A stretch of DNA of 64,000 nt from positions 41,668 through 105,667 of the forward strand of contig JAJTXZ010000005.1 of NCBI GenBank assembly GCA_021463195.1, read 5' to 3'. The position numbers and the translations under genes were made by a program. The stretch is from Anaerolineae bacterium (GTDB taxonomy: Bacteria; Chloroflexota; Anaerolineae; UBA4142; SHND01). The notes beneath the pieces were generated by a model. It searched no databases. It had not been told where the DNA came from and was given only the letters and a program-made list of their open reading frames with translations. Position 1 is the first letter of the stretch; each line of letters begins with the position of its first letter. This document shows positions 50,661 to 59,138 of the stretch, piece by piece.

Positions 50661-52742
50661 ATGAATGAATATCGCGCAGACAAGATACGCAACATCGCAT
50701 TGATTGGTCATTCGAGTTCCGGCAAAACTTCCCTCGCCGAAGCGCTCCTCTTTAACACGGGCGCGACCTCCCGTCTCGGCAAGGTGGACGACGCTAACAC
50801 CGTCTCGGATTTCGACCCCGAAGAACAGCGTCGCAAAATTTCCATCAGTTCGTCCGTCATTCCCTGCGAATGGAATGGCTACAAAATCAATCTCATTGAC
50901 ACGCCCGGTTACATTGATTTCGCGGGCGAGATGAAGGGCGCGCTGCGCGTCGCCGATTGCGCGGTGATTCTCGTGGACGCCGTCGCGGGCATCGAAGTCG
51001 GCACCGAACTCGTGTGGCAATATTGCGAAGAATTGAATTTGCCGCGCGTCATTTACATCAACAAGATGGACCGCGAGAACGCCGATTTCTTTCGCGTGCT
51101 GGACCAGCTGCGCGAACGCTATGGCAAATCCATCGCCGCGCTGCAACTGCCCATCGGGCGCGAAGCATCTTTCAAAGGCGAAGTCAACGTGGTGAATCGC
51201 AAAGCGTTCATCGGCAAGAGCGAAGGCGCGATTCCCGCCGATTTGCAAGCTGCGGTGGAAGAACGTCGCGCGCAGCTCGTCGAAATCGCCGCCGAGAGCG
51301 ACGACAAACTGATTGAAAAATATTTTGACACGGGCGAATTGAGCGACGAAGAAATTCGCGCCGGACTCGAACACGGCGTCGCGGGCGGAACGCTCGTGCC
51401 AGTCTTGTGCGGCTCGGCGACACAAAATATCGGCGTAGATTATTTGCATAAATTTTTCGCCGATTATGCGCCCAGTCCCGTCGAAATGCCCGCGCAGAAC
51501 GCCAAGAATCTCGCGACGGACAAGCTAGAAAAATTGCCCGACAGCGACGCGGGCCCGCTCGCCGCGTTCGTTTGGAAAACCCAAGCCGACCCCTATGTGG
51601 GCAAGCTCACCTATTTTCGCGTCTACAGCGGAACGATGCAATCCGATTCGCGCGTGAACAATGCGCGGACAAATAACGAAGAGCGCATCGGGCAACTGTA
51701 TGTGCTGCGCGGCAAAGAACAACTGCCGATCAAACATATTTACGCGGGCGACCTCGGCGCCGTCGCAAAATTGAATGAAACATCCACGAACGATACATTG
51801 TGCGACAAAACACATCCGCTCGAACTAAACAAGATTGTTTATCCAAATCCGGTCTATTCGGTCGCGCTCACACCTAAAACCAAAACCGATTTGGACAAGA
51901 TGAGCGGCGCGCTGCAAAAGTTGGTGGACGAAGATCCCACTTTGCGCGTCTATCGCGAACCTGACACAAGCGAAAGTATTATGGCGGGCATGGGCGATTC
52001 GCACGTCAGCGTCGCCGTCCAACGGCTGAAACAAAAATTTGGCGTCGAGCTCTTGACAAGCGTGCCAAAAATTCCGTACAAAGAGACCATCACGAAAAAA
52101 ATCGAAGTGCAAGGGCGCCACAAAAAACAAACGGGCGGACGCGGCCAATTTGGCGATACATGGGTCCGCTTTGAACCGCTGCCGCGCGGCACAGGTTTCG
52201 AGTTTGCCGAAGAAATCTTTGGCGGCTCGGTGCCGAATCAATACATCCCCGCCGTCGAAAAAGGAATGCGCGAAATTATTTCGCGCGGCGTTCTCGCGGG
52301 CTTTCCCACCACCGATTTTCGCGCGGTCTTGTACGACGGTTCGTATCATCCCGTTGATTCCAGCGAAATGGCGTTCAAACTCGCCGCGCATAAAGCGTTC
52401 AAGCAAGGACTTCCGCAAGCGAATCCGGTATTGCTTGAACCGGTGATGAATATGGAAATCACCGTCCCCGAAAATTTCATGGGCGACATCATTGGCGATT
52501 TGAACACCAAGCGCGCGCGCGTGCAAGGAATGGACCAAAAAGCGAACTGGTCTATCATTACCGCGCAGGCGCCGCTCGCCGAAATCGCCCGCTACGCCAC
52601 CGACCTACGTTCCATGACCCAAGGACGCGGTTACTTTACAATGGCGTTCGACCATTATGATATTGTGCCATCGCACATCGCCGCGCCAATCATCGAACAC
52701 GCGAAAAAGGAACGCGCCGGCGAAGCCGAAGAAGAAGAATAG
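50661..52742 (+). CDS. Elongation factor G-like GTPase (EF-G paralogue)
   Basis: 693 residues with all five EF-G domains. The P-loop is GHSSSGKTS instead of the canonical GHIDAGKT; then DTPGYIDF, NKMDREN, VLCGSATQNIGV, the domain III-V motifs GMGDSHVSV and GGRGQFGD. These deviations place it with the EF-G-like paralogues, not the main fusA. It probably acts on ribosomes in recycling or under stress; no rps12/rps7/tuf neighbours are present. The acidic tail (AGEAEEEE) is notable. AAGGAG lies 17 nt upstream of the ATG. Confidence 0.9.
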   Translation: MNEYRADKIRNIALIGHSSSGKTSLAEALLFNTGATSRLGKVDDANTVSDFDPEEQRRKISISSSVIPCEWNGYKINLIDTPGYIDFAGEMKGALRVADCAVILVDAVAGIEVGTELVWQYCEELNLPRVIYINKMDRENADFFRVLDQLRERYGKSIAALQLPIGREASFKGEVNVVNRKAFIGKSEGAIPADLQAAVEERRAQLVEIAAESDDKLIEKYFDTGELSDEEIRAGLEHGVAGGTLVPVLCGSATQNIGVDYLHKFFADYAPSPVEMPAQNAKNLATDKLEKLPDSDAGPLAAFVWKTQADPYVGKLTYFRVYSGTMQSDSRVNNARTNNEERIGQLYVLRGKEQLPIKHIYAGDLGAVAKLNETSTNDTLCDKTHPLELNKIVYPNPVYSVALTPKTKTDLDKMSGALQKLVDEDPTLRVYREPDTSESIMAGMGDSHVSVAVQRLKQKFGVELLTSVPKIPYKETITKKIEVQGRHKKQTGGRGQFGDTWVRFEPLPRGTGFEFAEEIFGGSVPNQYIPAVEKGMREIISRGVLAGFPTTDFRAVLYDGSYHPVDSSEMAFKLAAHKAFKQGLPQANPVLLEPVMNMEITVPENFMGDIIGDLNTKRARVQGMDQKANWSIITAQAPLAEIARYATDLRSMTQGRGYFTMAFDHYDIVPSHIAAPIIEHAKKERAGEAEEEE

Positions 52743-52765
52743 ACCAGACCGCGCGCGAATGGGTG

Positions 52766-52837
52766 CGGGTAGCAACGGAACCCGGTTCCGTTGCTACCCG
52801 CCCAAAAACCAAAAAGAACCTGATTCCGTTGCTACCC
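52766..52837. repeat. 15-bp hairpin with a third matching arm
   Basis: CGGGTAGCAACGGAA (52766-52780) pairs with 52786-52800 around CCCGG. A second copy of ATTCCGTTGCTACCC (52823-52837) could pair with the same left arm. The two alternative structures sit between the EF-G-like gene and the lipoprotein, where an attenuator would lie, but no T-run follows. Confidence 0.6.
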
Positions 52838-52848
52838 TCGAAAATCAA

Positions 52849-53745
52849 ATGAAGAATATTTTTATCGCGCTTGCCACGCTGAGCGCGCTTGTTTTGTGCG
52901 CCGCGTGCGGCGGCGAAACAAGTACCGCAATACCGGCGACTCTGCCTGCGGCGACTGACACGCCCACCACCATCGCCGCAAACGCCAAAACACCCACCCT
53001 CGCTGCCATTGCGTCCGACGTTTGCGCGCCGGGCGAGACGCCGCCCTTTATCACCCAAGTTGTTTTGGCCAAAGACGCGCAAGGCGCAAACTTTGAGCCG
53101 ATAGAAATCACGGAAAATTTTCAAGCAGACCAAGAGACCTTGCACGCGGTGGTGACGCTTCAAGATGCGCCAGACAATTTGCAGCTCGGCGCAACGTGGC
53201 GTTTGATGCAAGCCGTCGGCTATAAACCGCAGCAGATTGACGCCAACACTTTGCAAATTACCGACGGCGGCTCACGCAATGTGGACTTTACCTTGAAAGG
53301 CACGCAACCCGCTTGGCCCGTCGGCGCGTACTGCGTGGAAATTTACGTGGATGGAAAACTCGCCGTATCAAAACCATTTCACGTTATCGCGAGCAGCGCC
53401 AGCCCAAACGCGGACGCGCGCGTGGTCACAGACATTGTGCTTGCCACAGACGCCAAGCCCGTCACATTCGAACCGGTGAATCCAACTAATCTGTTTACCA
53501 AGAACGCGGAAGCCATTCACGCTGTTGTCAAAATTCAGGACGCGCCCGCCAACACGCTCCTCCGCGCGCAATGGTATCCACCCAATCAAGAACCGCTGGA
53601 ATTCAAACTGCCGCCGGTGGATGGCACGCGTTGGCTCGATTTTCGCCTCACGCCTACGCCCGATGGATTCCCGCCCGGCGAATACAAAGTGGAAATTTAC
53701 GTGAACGACCAATTGGTGGACACAAAAATCTTTACGGTGCAATAA
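52849..53745 (+). CDS. Lipoprotein with two tandem beta-sandwich-like repeats
   Basis: 298 residues from ATG 52849. The signal peptide ends with a lipobox-like LCAAC, then a Thr/Pro/Ala tether. Two homologous domains follow: VVLAKDAQGANFEPIEITEN / ETLHAVVTLQDAPDNLQLGA and IVLATDAKPVTFEPVNPTN / EAIHAVVKIQDAPANTLLRA, each ending in PxGxYxVEIYVDGKL or PGEYKVEIYVNDQL. This shows an internal duplication, likely Ig-like domains. Anchored outside the cell; function unknown. Confidence 0.85.
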   Translation: MKNIFIALATLSALVLCAACGGETSTAIPATLPAATDTPTTIAANAKTPTLAAIASDVCAPGETPPFITQVVLAKDAQGANFEPIEITENFQADQETLHAVVTLQDAPDNLQLGATWRLMQAVGYKPQQIDANTLQITDGGSRNVDFTLKGTQPAWPVGAYCVEIYVDGKLAVSKPFHVIASSASPNADARVVTDIVLATDAKPVTFEPVNPTNLFTKNAEAIHAVVKIQDAPANTLLRAQWYPPNQEPLEFKLPPVDGTRWLDFRLTPTPDGFPPGEYKVEIYVNDQLVDTKIFTVQ

Positions 53746-53751
53746 AAAAAA

Positions 53752-53782
53752 AGGACGGGGCTAAAGCCCCGTCCTAGATTTT
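53752..53782 (+). terminator. Rho-independent terminator after the lipoprotein
   Basis: AGGACGGGGCT-AA-AGCCCCGTCCT followed by a short T-rich stretch, with an A-run on the other side. It overlaps the 3' end of the minus-strand TPR gene by a few bases and may act both ways. Confidence 0.8.
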
Positions 53783-54298
53783 TATGCCCATCAAACTCAA
53801 CGGAATCGAATAAAACCAAATTTGAAATTTGTCCCAAGCGCCCGCGTCCGGTTTCACGCGCAGCGCTTTGACCGTTTCGTTCAAGGACAATAACGTCGCG
53901 CCGTGCGTTAAATAATATTTGCTCAAACGCCGCCGCGTCGTATATTCATCCGCGAACGCATTCCCTTCGCGCAACAAATCCGCGGCTTGCATATACAGCG
54001 CGCCCGCCGCGTCGCCATTGCCCGCGCGTTCTTCCAACTGCGCGAGATTGCCCGTCGCGCGCCCTTGACCCGCCGCGTCGTTCGCCTGAATAAATAACTG
54101 TTGCGCCTCTGTCAACCACGCGCGCGCGGTTTCCATATCATTTTGCATCAGATACACGATGCCTAAATCGTTTGTCGCTTCGGCTTGCTTTTGCGGATTA
54201 TTGTCGGCTTGCGCCGCCGCGCGTTCCGCTTGCAGTTGTTCCGCCGCTTGCGGCAGCGTCTGATTTGAAATATGTTGTTGCAATTCCATTTGATTCAT
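53774..54298 (-). CDS. Small tetratricopeptide-repeat protein
   Basis: 174 residues, mostly TPR-like helices (ATNDLGIVYLMQNDMETARA, WLTEAQQLFIQANDAAGQGR). The C-terminal end (WDKFQIWFYSIPLSLMGIKI) is hydrophobic and is partly encoded by a GACAAATTT palindrome repeat at 53816-53835, suggesting that a repeat landed in the gene and changed its tail. No partner is known. Confidence 0.75.
   Translation of the reverse strand: MNQMELQQHISNQTLPQAAEQLQAERAAAQADNNPQKQAEATNDLGIVYLMQNDMETARAWLTEAQQLFIQANDAAGQGRATGNLAQLEERAGNGDAAGALYMQAADLLREGNAFADEYTTRRRLSKYYLTHGATLLSLNETVKALRVKPDAGAWDKFQIWFYSIPLSLMGIKI
53816..53835. repeat. GACAAATTT palindrome core inside a coding region
   Basis: Complement of TGGGACAAATTTCAAATTTG within the last codons of the TPR gene. 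Same core as the intergenic copies at 27861, 34040 and 34082. Confidence 0.6.
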
Positions 54299-54436
54299 TA
54301 TCCAACCTCGCCGCCGATTTTACAATAGGCAATCCACGCGCGCAATGGGACATATTTCGTCGCGCCATAAAGACTTGACTTGATAGAATGGCGCGTGCCA
54401 TTTTAATTTTAGATTTCAGATTTTGGAATTTTGAAA

Positions 54437-54442
54437 TATACT
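54437..54442 (+). promoter_or_regulatory. -10 box of gpmA
   Basis: TATACT with a weak TTTCAG 17 bp upstream; AAAGGAG follows before the ATG at 54465. Confidence 0.4.
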
Positions 54443-54464
54443 CGGGGCAAAGGAGCAAGCGCGT

Positions 54465-55211
54465 ATGCACAAACTCGTTTTATTACGACATGGCGAAAGC
54501 GCGTGGAATCAAGAAAATCGTTTCACCGGCTGGACGGATGTAGACTTGACCGCAAAAGGCGCGGCGGAAGCGCGCGCGGCGGGACAGACGTTAAAAGCGG
54601 GAGGATATGTTTTTGACATCGCGTTCACATCGGTTTTGAAACGCGCGATTCGCACGCTCAATTTCGCGTTGGACGAATTGGAAATGCAATGGCTGCCCGT
54701 TTATAAAACGTGGCGTTTGAACGAACGCCATTACGGCGCGCTGCAAGGTTTGAACAAAGCCGAGACCGCGCAAAAATTCGGCCAAGACCAAGTTTTGATT
54801 TGGCGGCGCAGTTATGACATTCAACCGCCCGCGCTCGAACGCGACGATGAACGTTTTCCCGGACACGACCGTCGTTACGCCAACCTCGACCCGCGCACGC
54901 TGCCGACGACAGAGTGTTTGAAAGATACCGTCGCGCGTTTTCTGCCCTATTGGCAGGACGCCATCGTTCCCGCGCTACGCGAAAATCAGCGCAGCATCAT
55001 TGTCGCGCACGGCAACAGTCTGCGCGCGCTCGTCAAATATCTCGATAATATTCCCGACCCAGAAATTGTCGCGCTAAATATTCCCACCGGCATTCCGCTC
55101 GTCTATGAATTGGACGACCAGCTGAATCCAATCCAGCATTATTATCTCGGCGATGCGGACGCGATTGCGCAAGCCGCGCAAGCGGTGGCGGATCAAGGCA
55201 AAGCGAAATAA
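54465..55211 (+). CDS. gpmA: 2,3-bisphosphoglycerate-dependent phosphoglycerate mutase
   Basis: 248 residues, standard dPGM length. [20 protein letters not shown] contains the phospho-accepting His, with [23 protein letters not shown] and [15 protein letters not shown]. It interconverts 3- and 2-phosphoglycerate in glycolysis and gluconeogenesis. Own promoter and terminator make it monocistronic. Confidence 0.97.
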   Translation: MHKLVLLRHGESAWNQENRFTGWTDVDLTAKGAAEARAAGQTLKAGGYVFDIAFTSVLKRAIRTLNFALDELEMQWLPVYKTWRLNERHYGALQGLNKAETAQKFGQDQVLIWRRSYDIQPPALERDDERFPGHDRRYANLDPRTLPTTECLKDTVARFLPYWQDAIVPALRENQRSIIVAHGNSLRALVKYLDNIPDPEIVALNIPTGIPLVYELDDQLNPIQHYYLGDADAIAQAAQAVADQGKAK

Positions 55212-55214
55212 AAA

Positions 55215-55246
55215 AACCGCGTCGGGGGATGCGCCGACGCGGTTTC
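55215..55246 (+). terminator. Terminator after gpmA
   Basis: AAACCGCGTCGG pairs with CCGACGCGGTTT, preceded by an A-run; the downstream T content is modest. Confidence 0.75.
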
Positions 55247-55320
55247 CTTGTACAGCCAAATCAAGATAGCGCGTCAAGAACTGGGCGCGCTTGCGCGCCG
55301 CCGCGTCCGCCAAATTCCTC

Positions 55321-56412
55321 TCACGCTTTCAATTCTGGTTCCGCGTCCACCGCCGCGGCGGCGGACGCCTCGGTTCTTTGCCCAAAACGCCGCGAGACGA
55401 TGCCCAAACATACCAAGCCCACCAACCATCCAAACCATAACGTCGCGAAGCGAATCATCAAGGTCGCGGCGGCGGCAGTCGTCGCGGTGATTGCGCCGAC
55501 AGGCAGCCACGGTTGTTTGCCAAACGCAATCAATAATCCGCCGATACTCGCTTCAGCCACGCCTAAACCGCCCGGGACCAACAAGACCGAACCCGCAAGC
55601 GTCGCGAAACCCATCGCGAAATTCGACAGCGCGACGAGCTCCCATGAAAACGGCATACCCAAGCCAACCAAAATCAACGCAAGCGCAAAACATTCGCCTG
55701 CCCACGAAACAACGCCCAACGCAATCGCAATGCTTAAATTTTTGAAACTCAATAAATCATATGCGCTTTCGTAAAACGCGTAAAAATGATGTATCCGCGT
55801 AGCGAGGCGCGGAAATTTTTCCAGCCGCTTGAGCAAACGCTCCGCCAGCGCGCGCTGCCGCACGCCAAGCACAATCGCCGTCGCGCCAATGACGACGCCC
55901 AGCATCAACATACGCACAGCTGGACTATCAAATAAAAATAATCCGGTCGCCGCGAGCAGCAACAACGCCAGCCCATCCGTCATGCGTTCAGCTAGAATCA
56001 CCGGTGAAGTTGTCGCCACCGGCGCGTCCACGCGCTGTTTGACCATGAACACTTTGAGAAATTCGCCCGCTTTGCCCGGCGTCAAAGTCATCGAAAAACC
56101 CGCGAGAAAAATCAGCAGACTATCCAACCAATGCAGCGTATGAACGCCGACCACGCTCAAATACCAATGCCATTTCACAAACCGCACCGCGTAATTGAAC
56201 AAGGTCAATCCAATAATGATTGGCAGCAATTCCCAACGAAACGCACTGATAGCGCCGACAAGTTGACTGGCATCCGCGATCAACAACAAAATCGCGTACA
56301 CCACCACCGCCAGCAAAATCGAGCCAAGAATCTTGCGCTTGTGTTTTTGAAAAAGGTCCATTAGACGTTCGTTATCGGTCGTTATAGAGAATACAAATCG
56401 CCTTTCAGCCAT
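55321..56412 (-). CDS. LPG-synthase-TM / flippase-like membrane protein (UPF0104)
   Basis: 363 residues, about eight helices. Matches the lysylphosphatidylglycerol synthase TM-region family: FNYAVRFVKWHWYLSVVG, GFSMTLTPGKAGEFLKVFMVK, ILAERMTDGLALLLLAATG and GGLGVAEASIGGLLI. Without the aminoacyl-transferase domain these proteins are thought to be lipid flippases. The start overlaps closely with the upstream kinase stop (4 bp), implying coupling; ATG 56361 is an alternative start. Confidence 0.88.
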   Translation of the reverse strand: MAERRFVFSITTDNERLMDLFQKHKRKILGSILLAVVVYAILLLIADASQLVGAISAFRWELLPIIIGLTLFNYAVRFVKWHWYLSVVGVHTLHWLDSLLIFLAGFSMTLTPGKAGEFLKVFMVKQRVDAPVATTSPVILAERMTDGLALLLLAATGLFLFDSPAVRMLMLGVVIGATAIVLGVRQRALAERLLKRLEKFPRLATRIHHFYAFYESAYDLLSFKNLSIAIALGVVSWAGECFALALILVGLGMPFSWELVALSNFAMGFATLAGSVLLVPGGLGVAEASIGGLLIAFGKQPWLPVGAITATTAAAATLMIRFATLWFGWLVGLVCLGIVSRRFGQRTEASAAAAVDAEPELKA

Positions 56413-56415
56413 TCT

Positions 56416-57051
56416 TTACTCGAACAACACGTACTGGTCGCCGCGCAATTTACGCTGCACCTTATCGAGAATCAATTCCAAATCAGGATTATGGCGCACA
56501 AAATCCAATCGGTCTGCCGGCACCGTCAGCACGGGCGCGAGTCGAAAATTTTGAATCCATTCGTCATACAAACTGTTCAACTGTTCCAAATACGCGCGCT
56601 CGATATTTTTTTCATAGGCGCGCCCGCGCAGCGCAATCCGTTTGAGCAGCGTATCCACCGACGCTTGCAAATACACCACCAACTGCGGCGGCGGCAAAAA
56701 CAATTTCAACACCGCGTACAGGTCGGTATACGTCGCGTAATCGCGCGCGCTCATGCGTTTTTGCAAAAATAAATTGCGCGCGAAAATCTCGGCGTCTTCG
56801 TACACCGAACGGTCTTGGATGACGCTGCCGGGGCGCGTCATCAACTGATGATGCGCGTGCAAACGCCGCGTGAGAAAAAACATTTGCGATTGAAAAGCCC
56901 AGCGCGGCATATCGGCGTAAAAATCCGCGAGATACGGATTTTCCACCACCGCTTCGTAAAACGGCTCCCAACCCAACCGTTCGTGCATCACTTGGACCAG
57001 CGTAGATTTGCCCACGCCGATATTGCCGGCAATGACGAGATAATGTTTCAT
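56416..57051 (-). CDS. Deoxynucleoside kinase (dNK family), first copy
   Basis: 211 residues. P-loop GNIGVGKSTL, EAVVENPYLADFYADMPRWAF, the DRS motif in VIQDRSVYEDAEIFA, the YLQAS strand and the Arg-rich LID (RIALRGRAYEK). It phosphorylates deoxynucleosides in salvage. It pairs with the second kinase 33 bp upstream, as in dGK/dAK pairs of other bacteria, where the two enzymes differ in base preference. Confidence 0.93.
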   Translation of the reverse strand: MKHYLVIAGNIGVGKSTLVQVMHERLGWEPFYEAVVENPYLADFYADMPRWAFQSQMFFLTRRLHAHHQLMTRPGSVIQDRSVYEDAEIFARNLFLQKRMSARDYATYTDLYAVLKLFLPPPQLVVYLQASVDTLLKRIALRGRAYEKNIERAYLEQLNSLYDEWIQNFRLAPVLTVPADRLDFVRHNPDLELILDKVQRKLRGDQYVLFE

Positions 57052-57084
57052 AACGACTGGCGCTCCACAAAATAGGCCATCCGC

Positions 57085-57720
57085 TTATAGCAAGCGGGCT
57101 TGCAGCGGGCCCTTTGCCAACTGCGCGCGAATCAAATCCGCTACGTGCGCCAAGTCTTGCGGACGTTGCAAATAATCCATCCGATTCGTTTCGACTTGCA
57201 AAACCGGCGCGGCGGCATACGTCGCGTAATAGGCATCGTACGCCTGCGCCAACGCGGCAATATAATCGCGCTCCATCGCGCGTTCATAGCTGCGGTCGCG
57301 CCGCGCGATGCGCGCCATCAAATTTTCCACATCCGCGCGCAAATAGACAATTAAATCCGGCAGCGGAATACGCGCGCCGAGCGTATCCTGCACTCGCTCG
57401 TACATTTCCAACTCGTCGCCGGTCAACGTCAAGCGCGCGAAAATTTTATTTTTGTCGAACGTATAATCGCTGATGAGATTTTGAACCGCCAGCGCGTTGG
57501 GCACCGCTTCGTGCTGCTGCTGATAACGGCTCAACAGAAAAAAAGTTTGCGTCTGGAACGCGTACCGCTCGCGGTCTTGATAAAAGCGCGCGAGGAACGG
57601 ATTTTCTTCAAACACTTCGAGCAGCGTCTGCGCGTCAAATAACGGTTTGAGCAAACGCGCCAACGTCGTCTTGCCGACGCCAATGACGCCTTCAATGGCG
57701 ATATAACAGTAATTCCGCAT
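57085..57720 (-). CDS. Deoxynucleoside kinase (dNK family), second copy
   Basis: 211 residues from ATG 57720, overlapping the MFS stop (TGATG). P-loop GVIGVGKTTL, FEENPFLARFYQDRERYAF, and ISDYTFDKNKIFA where the first copy has DRS; LID RIARRDRSYER. The DYxF motif is found in the dAK/dCK-like branch. Both enzymes are full length, so this is a functional divergence rather than a duplicated remnant. Confidence 0.93.
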   Translation of the reverse strand: MRNYCYIAIEGVIGVGKTTLARLLKPLFDAQTLLEVFEENPFLARFYQDRERYAFQTQTFFLLSRYQQQHEAVPNALAVQNLISDYTFDKNKIFARLTLTGDELEMYERVQDTLGARIPLPDLIVYLRADVENLMARIARRDRSYERAMERDYIAALAQAYDAYYATYAAAPVLQVETNRMDYLQRPQDLAHVADLIRAQLAKGPLQARLL

Positions 57721-58931
57721 CACGTCGCGATAACCTCTGCTTGTTTTTCGCGCACAAACATAAACCAAATCACGCACGCGAGCAAGATTCCGCTCGCCGA
57801 AACAAAACTCGCCGCGCCAAAACCAAAACGCGCATAGACCAGCGGGCCAATGAACGAGCCCGCCGCGCGCCCCAATGAAAAGCCCGCGACGCCGAGCGAC
57901 AACAACGTCGCGCGCGCGTTCGGCGCGATTTCCGTTATCAAAGGCAGCGCGGCGACAATCGTCAATTCAAACGCGAAAAATGTCAACACCACGCCCGCGC
58001 CGCCCGACCATGCTGTCGCGCCGAGAAAGGGCAGCAACAAATACGCGCCTACGCCCAACACCAAACCGCCCGCGACCATTTTCCATTTGCCGATGCGGTC
58101 CACAAATAATGCCACCATCATCTGCGCGACAAATTCCGCGCCGCCAATCGCCGCGGCGACAATGCCCAACGCGACAGCATCCATCCCAAACGCGCGGTTC
58201 AACCAGTCCGCAAACACAATGTTAATATTCTCATTCATCGCCGCCGACAAAAAGGTCGTCACAATCACCGCCAACGCCATCGGCGCGCGCAGCGCCTCCC
58301 AATACGCTTTGCCCATCGCGCGCGCCGCGTGCGACGCATTGGGTTTGTCGCGCGGCAAGGCAAACCAGAGCAGCGCTAACGCGCCAAGCGCAACCATTCC
58401 CACCGCGACAAAACTCGCGCGCCAGCCGCGCGTTTGCACCACGAAACCCATCAAGGGCAAACCAATGATCGCCGCGAGCGACCACGCGATTTCGGCGATG
58501 GCCATAATGCGCCCGCGTCGCGCGTATGGCACTTGGTCGCCCAAATACGCTTGCTGGGCAGGCACATAGAGAATCGAACTCAAACCCATTAGCGTCATGA
58601 CCACAATCGCCATCCACAGCGACGTGACAAAATACAAGAGCAAACCCGTCGCCGCCATGATTGCCAAACCAGCCAGCATCATAACGCGGCGGCCATAACG
58701 GTCGGTCAAAGGGCCAAACAGCGGCGCGGCAAAACCGAGCAAATTGCGGGCTTGCACAATCTGCGCGGCGCTAGCTACGCTGACACCTAGATTGGACGCG
58801 ATAAAAGGCAAAAACGGATAGACCGCGCGGAAACCCGTATCCAGCGCTGTGCGCGCGAATAACAGCAGCGCGAGCAGACGCCATGAAAAAGTTTTGGGAA
58901 CGGCATGGACGGACGCGTCAAGCGGAGGCAT
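57720..58931 (-). CDS. Major facilitator superfamily transporter
   Basis: 403 residues from ATG 58931, with about 12 helices. MFS signature GPLTDRYGRRVMMLAG and AQMMVALFVDRIGKWKMVAGG are visible, with FFAFELTIVAALPLITEIAPNAR in the last third. It directly precedes two deoxynucleoside kinases with a TGATG overlap, so nucleoside uptake or drug efflux are both possible. Longer starts (58964, 59021) would extend into the promoter-like region. Confidence 0.88.
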   Translation of the reverse strand: MPPLDASVHAVPKTFSWRLLALLLFARTALDTGFRAVYPFLPFIASNLGVSVASAAQIVQARNLLGFAAPLFGPLTDRYGRRVMMLAGLAIMAATGLLLYFVTSLWMAIVVMTLMGLSSILYVPAQQAYLGDQVPYARRGRIMAIAEIAWSLAAIIGLPLMGFVVQTRGWRASFVAVGMVALGALALLWFALPRDKPNASHAARAMGKAYWEALRAPMALAVIVTTFLSAAMNENINIVFADWLNRAFGMDAVALGIVAAAIGGAEFVAQMMVALFVDRIGKWKMVAGGLVLGVGAYLLLPFLGATAWSGGAGVVLTFFAFELTIVAALPLITEIAPNARATLLSLGVAGFSLGRAAGSFIGPLVYARFGFGAASFVSASGILLACVIWFMFVREKQAEVIAT

Positions 58932-58969
58932 GAAAGAATCTACCAAACTCGGCAAACATAGCATAAAAC

Positions 58970-59000
58970 AAAATTCGCAAGCGCGCCGCTTGCGAATTTT
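58970..59000 (-). terminator. Terminator after tRNA-Asn
   Basis: AAAATTCGCAAGC (58970-58982) and GCTTGCGAATTTT (58988-59000) form a perfect 13-bp stem; on the minus strand it is followed by a T-rich stretch. Confidence 0.75.
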
Positions 59001-59010
59001 GTTTTGACAG

Positions 59011-59083
59011 CTCCGCGACAAGGACTTGAACCTTGAACCCTGCGGTTAACAGCCGCATGCTCTGCCGATTGAGCTATCGCGGA
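59011..59083 (-). tRNA. tRNA-Asn (anticodon GUU)
   Basis: Minus-strand cloverleaf: acceptor TCCGCGA with TCGCGGA and discriminator G, D-arm GCTC-AATCGGCA-GAGC, anticodon stem TGCGG with loop CTGTTAA (GTT), T-arm CAAGG-TTCAAGT-CCTTG. CCA is not encoded. The Q34-type anticodon makes it a Tgt substrate. Confidence 0.96.
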
Positions 59084-59138
59084 AAGTGAATCAACGAGAA
59101 GAGATTATATCTAAAAATTATCGGTCGTCAAAATCGCA

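Noticed and set aside
51825..52538. Minus-strand frame of 237 residues inside the EF-G-like gene
   Set aside because: Antisense shadow of conserved EF-G domains; no promoter, Shine-Dalgarno sequence or recognisable motif.
52657..52848. N-terminal extension of the lipoprotein to 52657
   Set aside because: It overlaps the end of the EF-G-like gene and lies before a signal peptide that fits a start at 52849.
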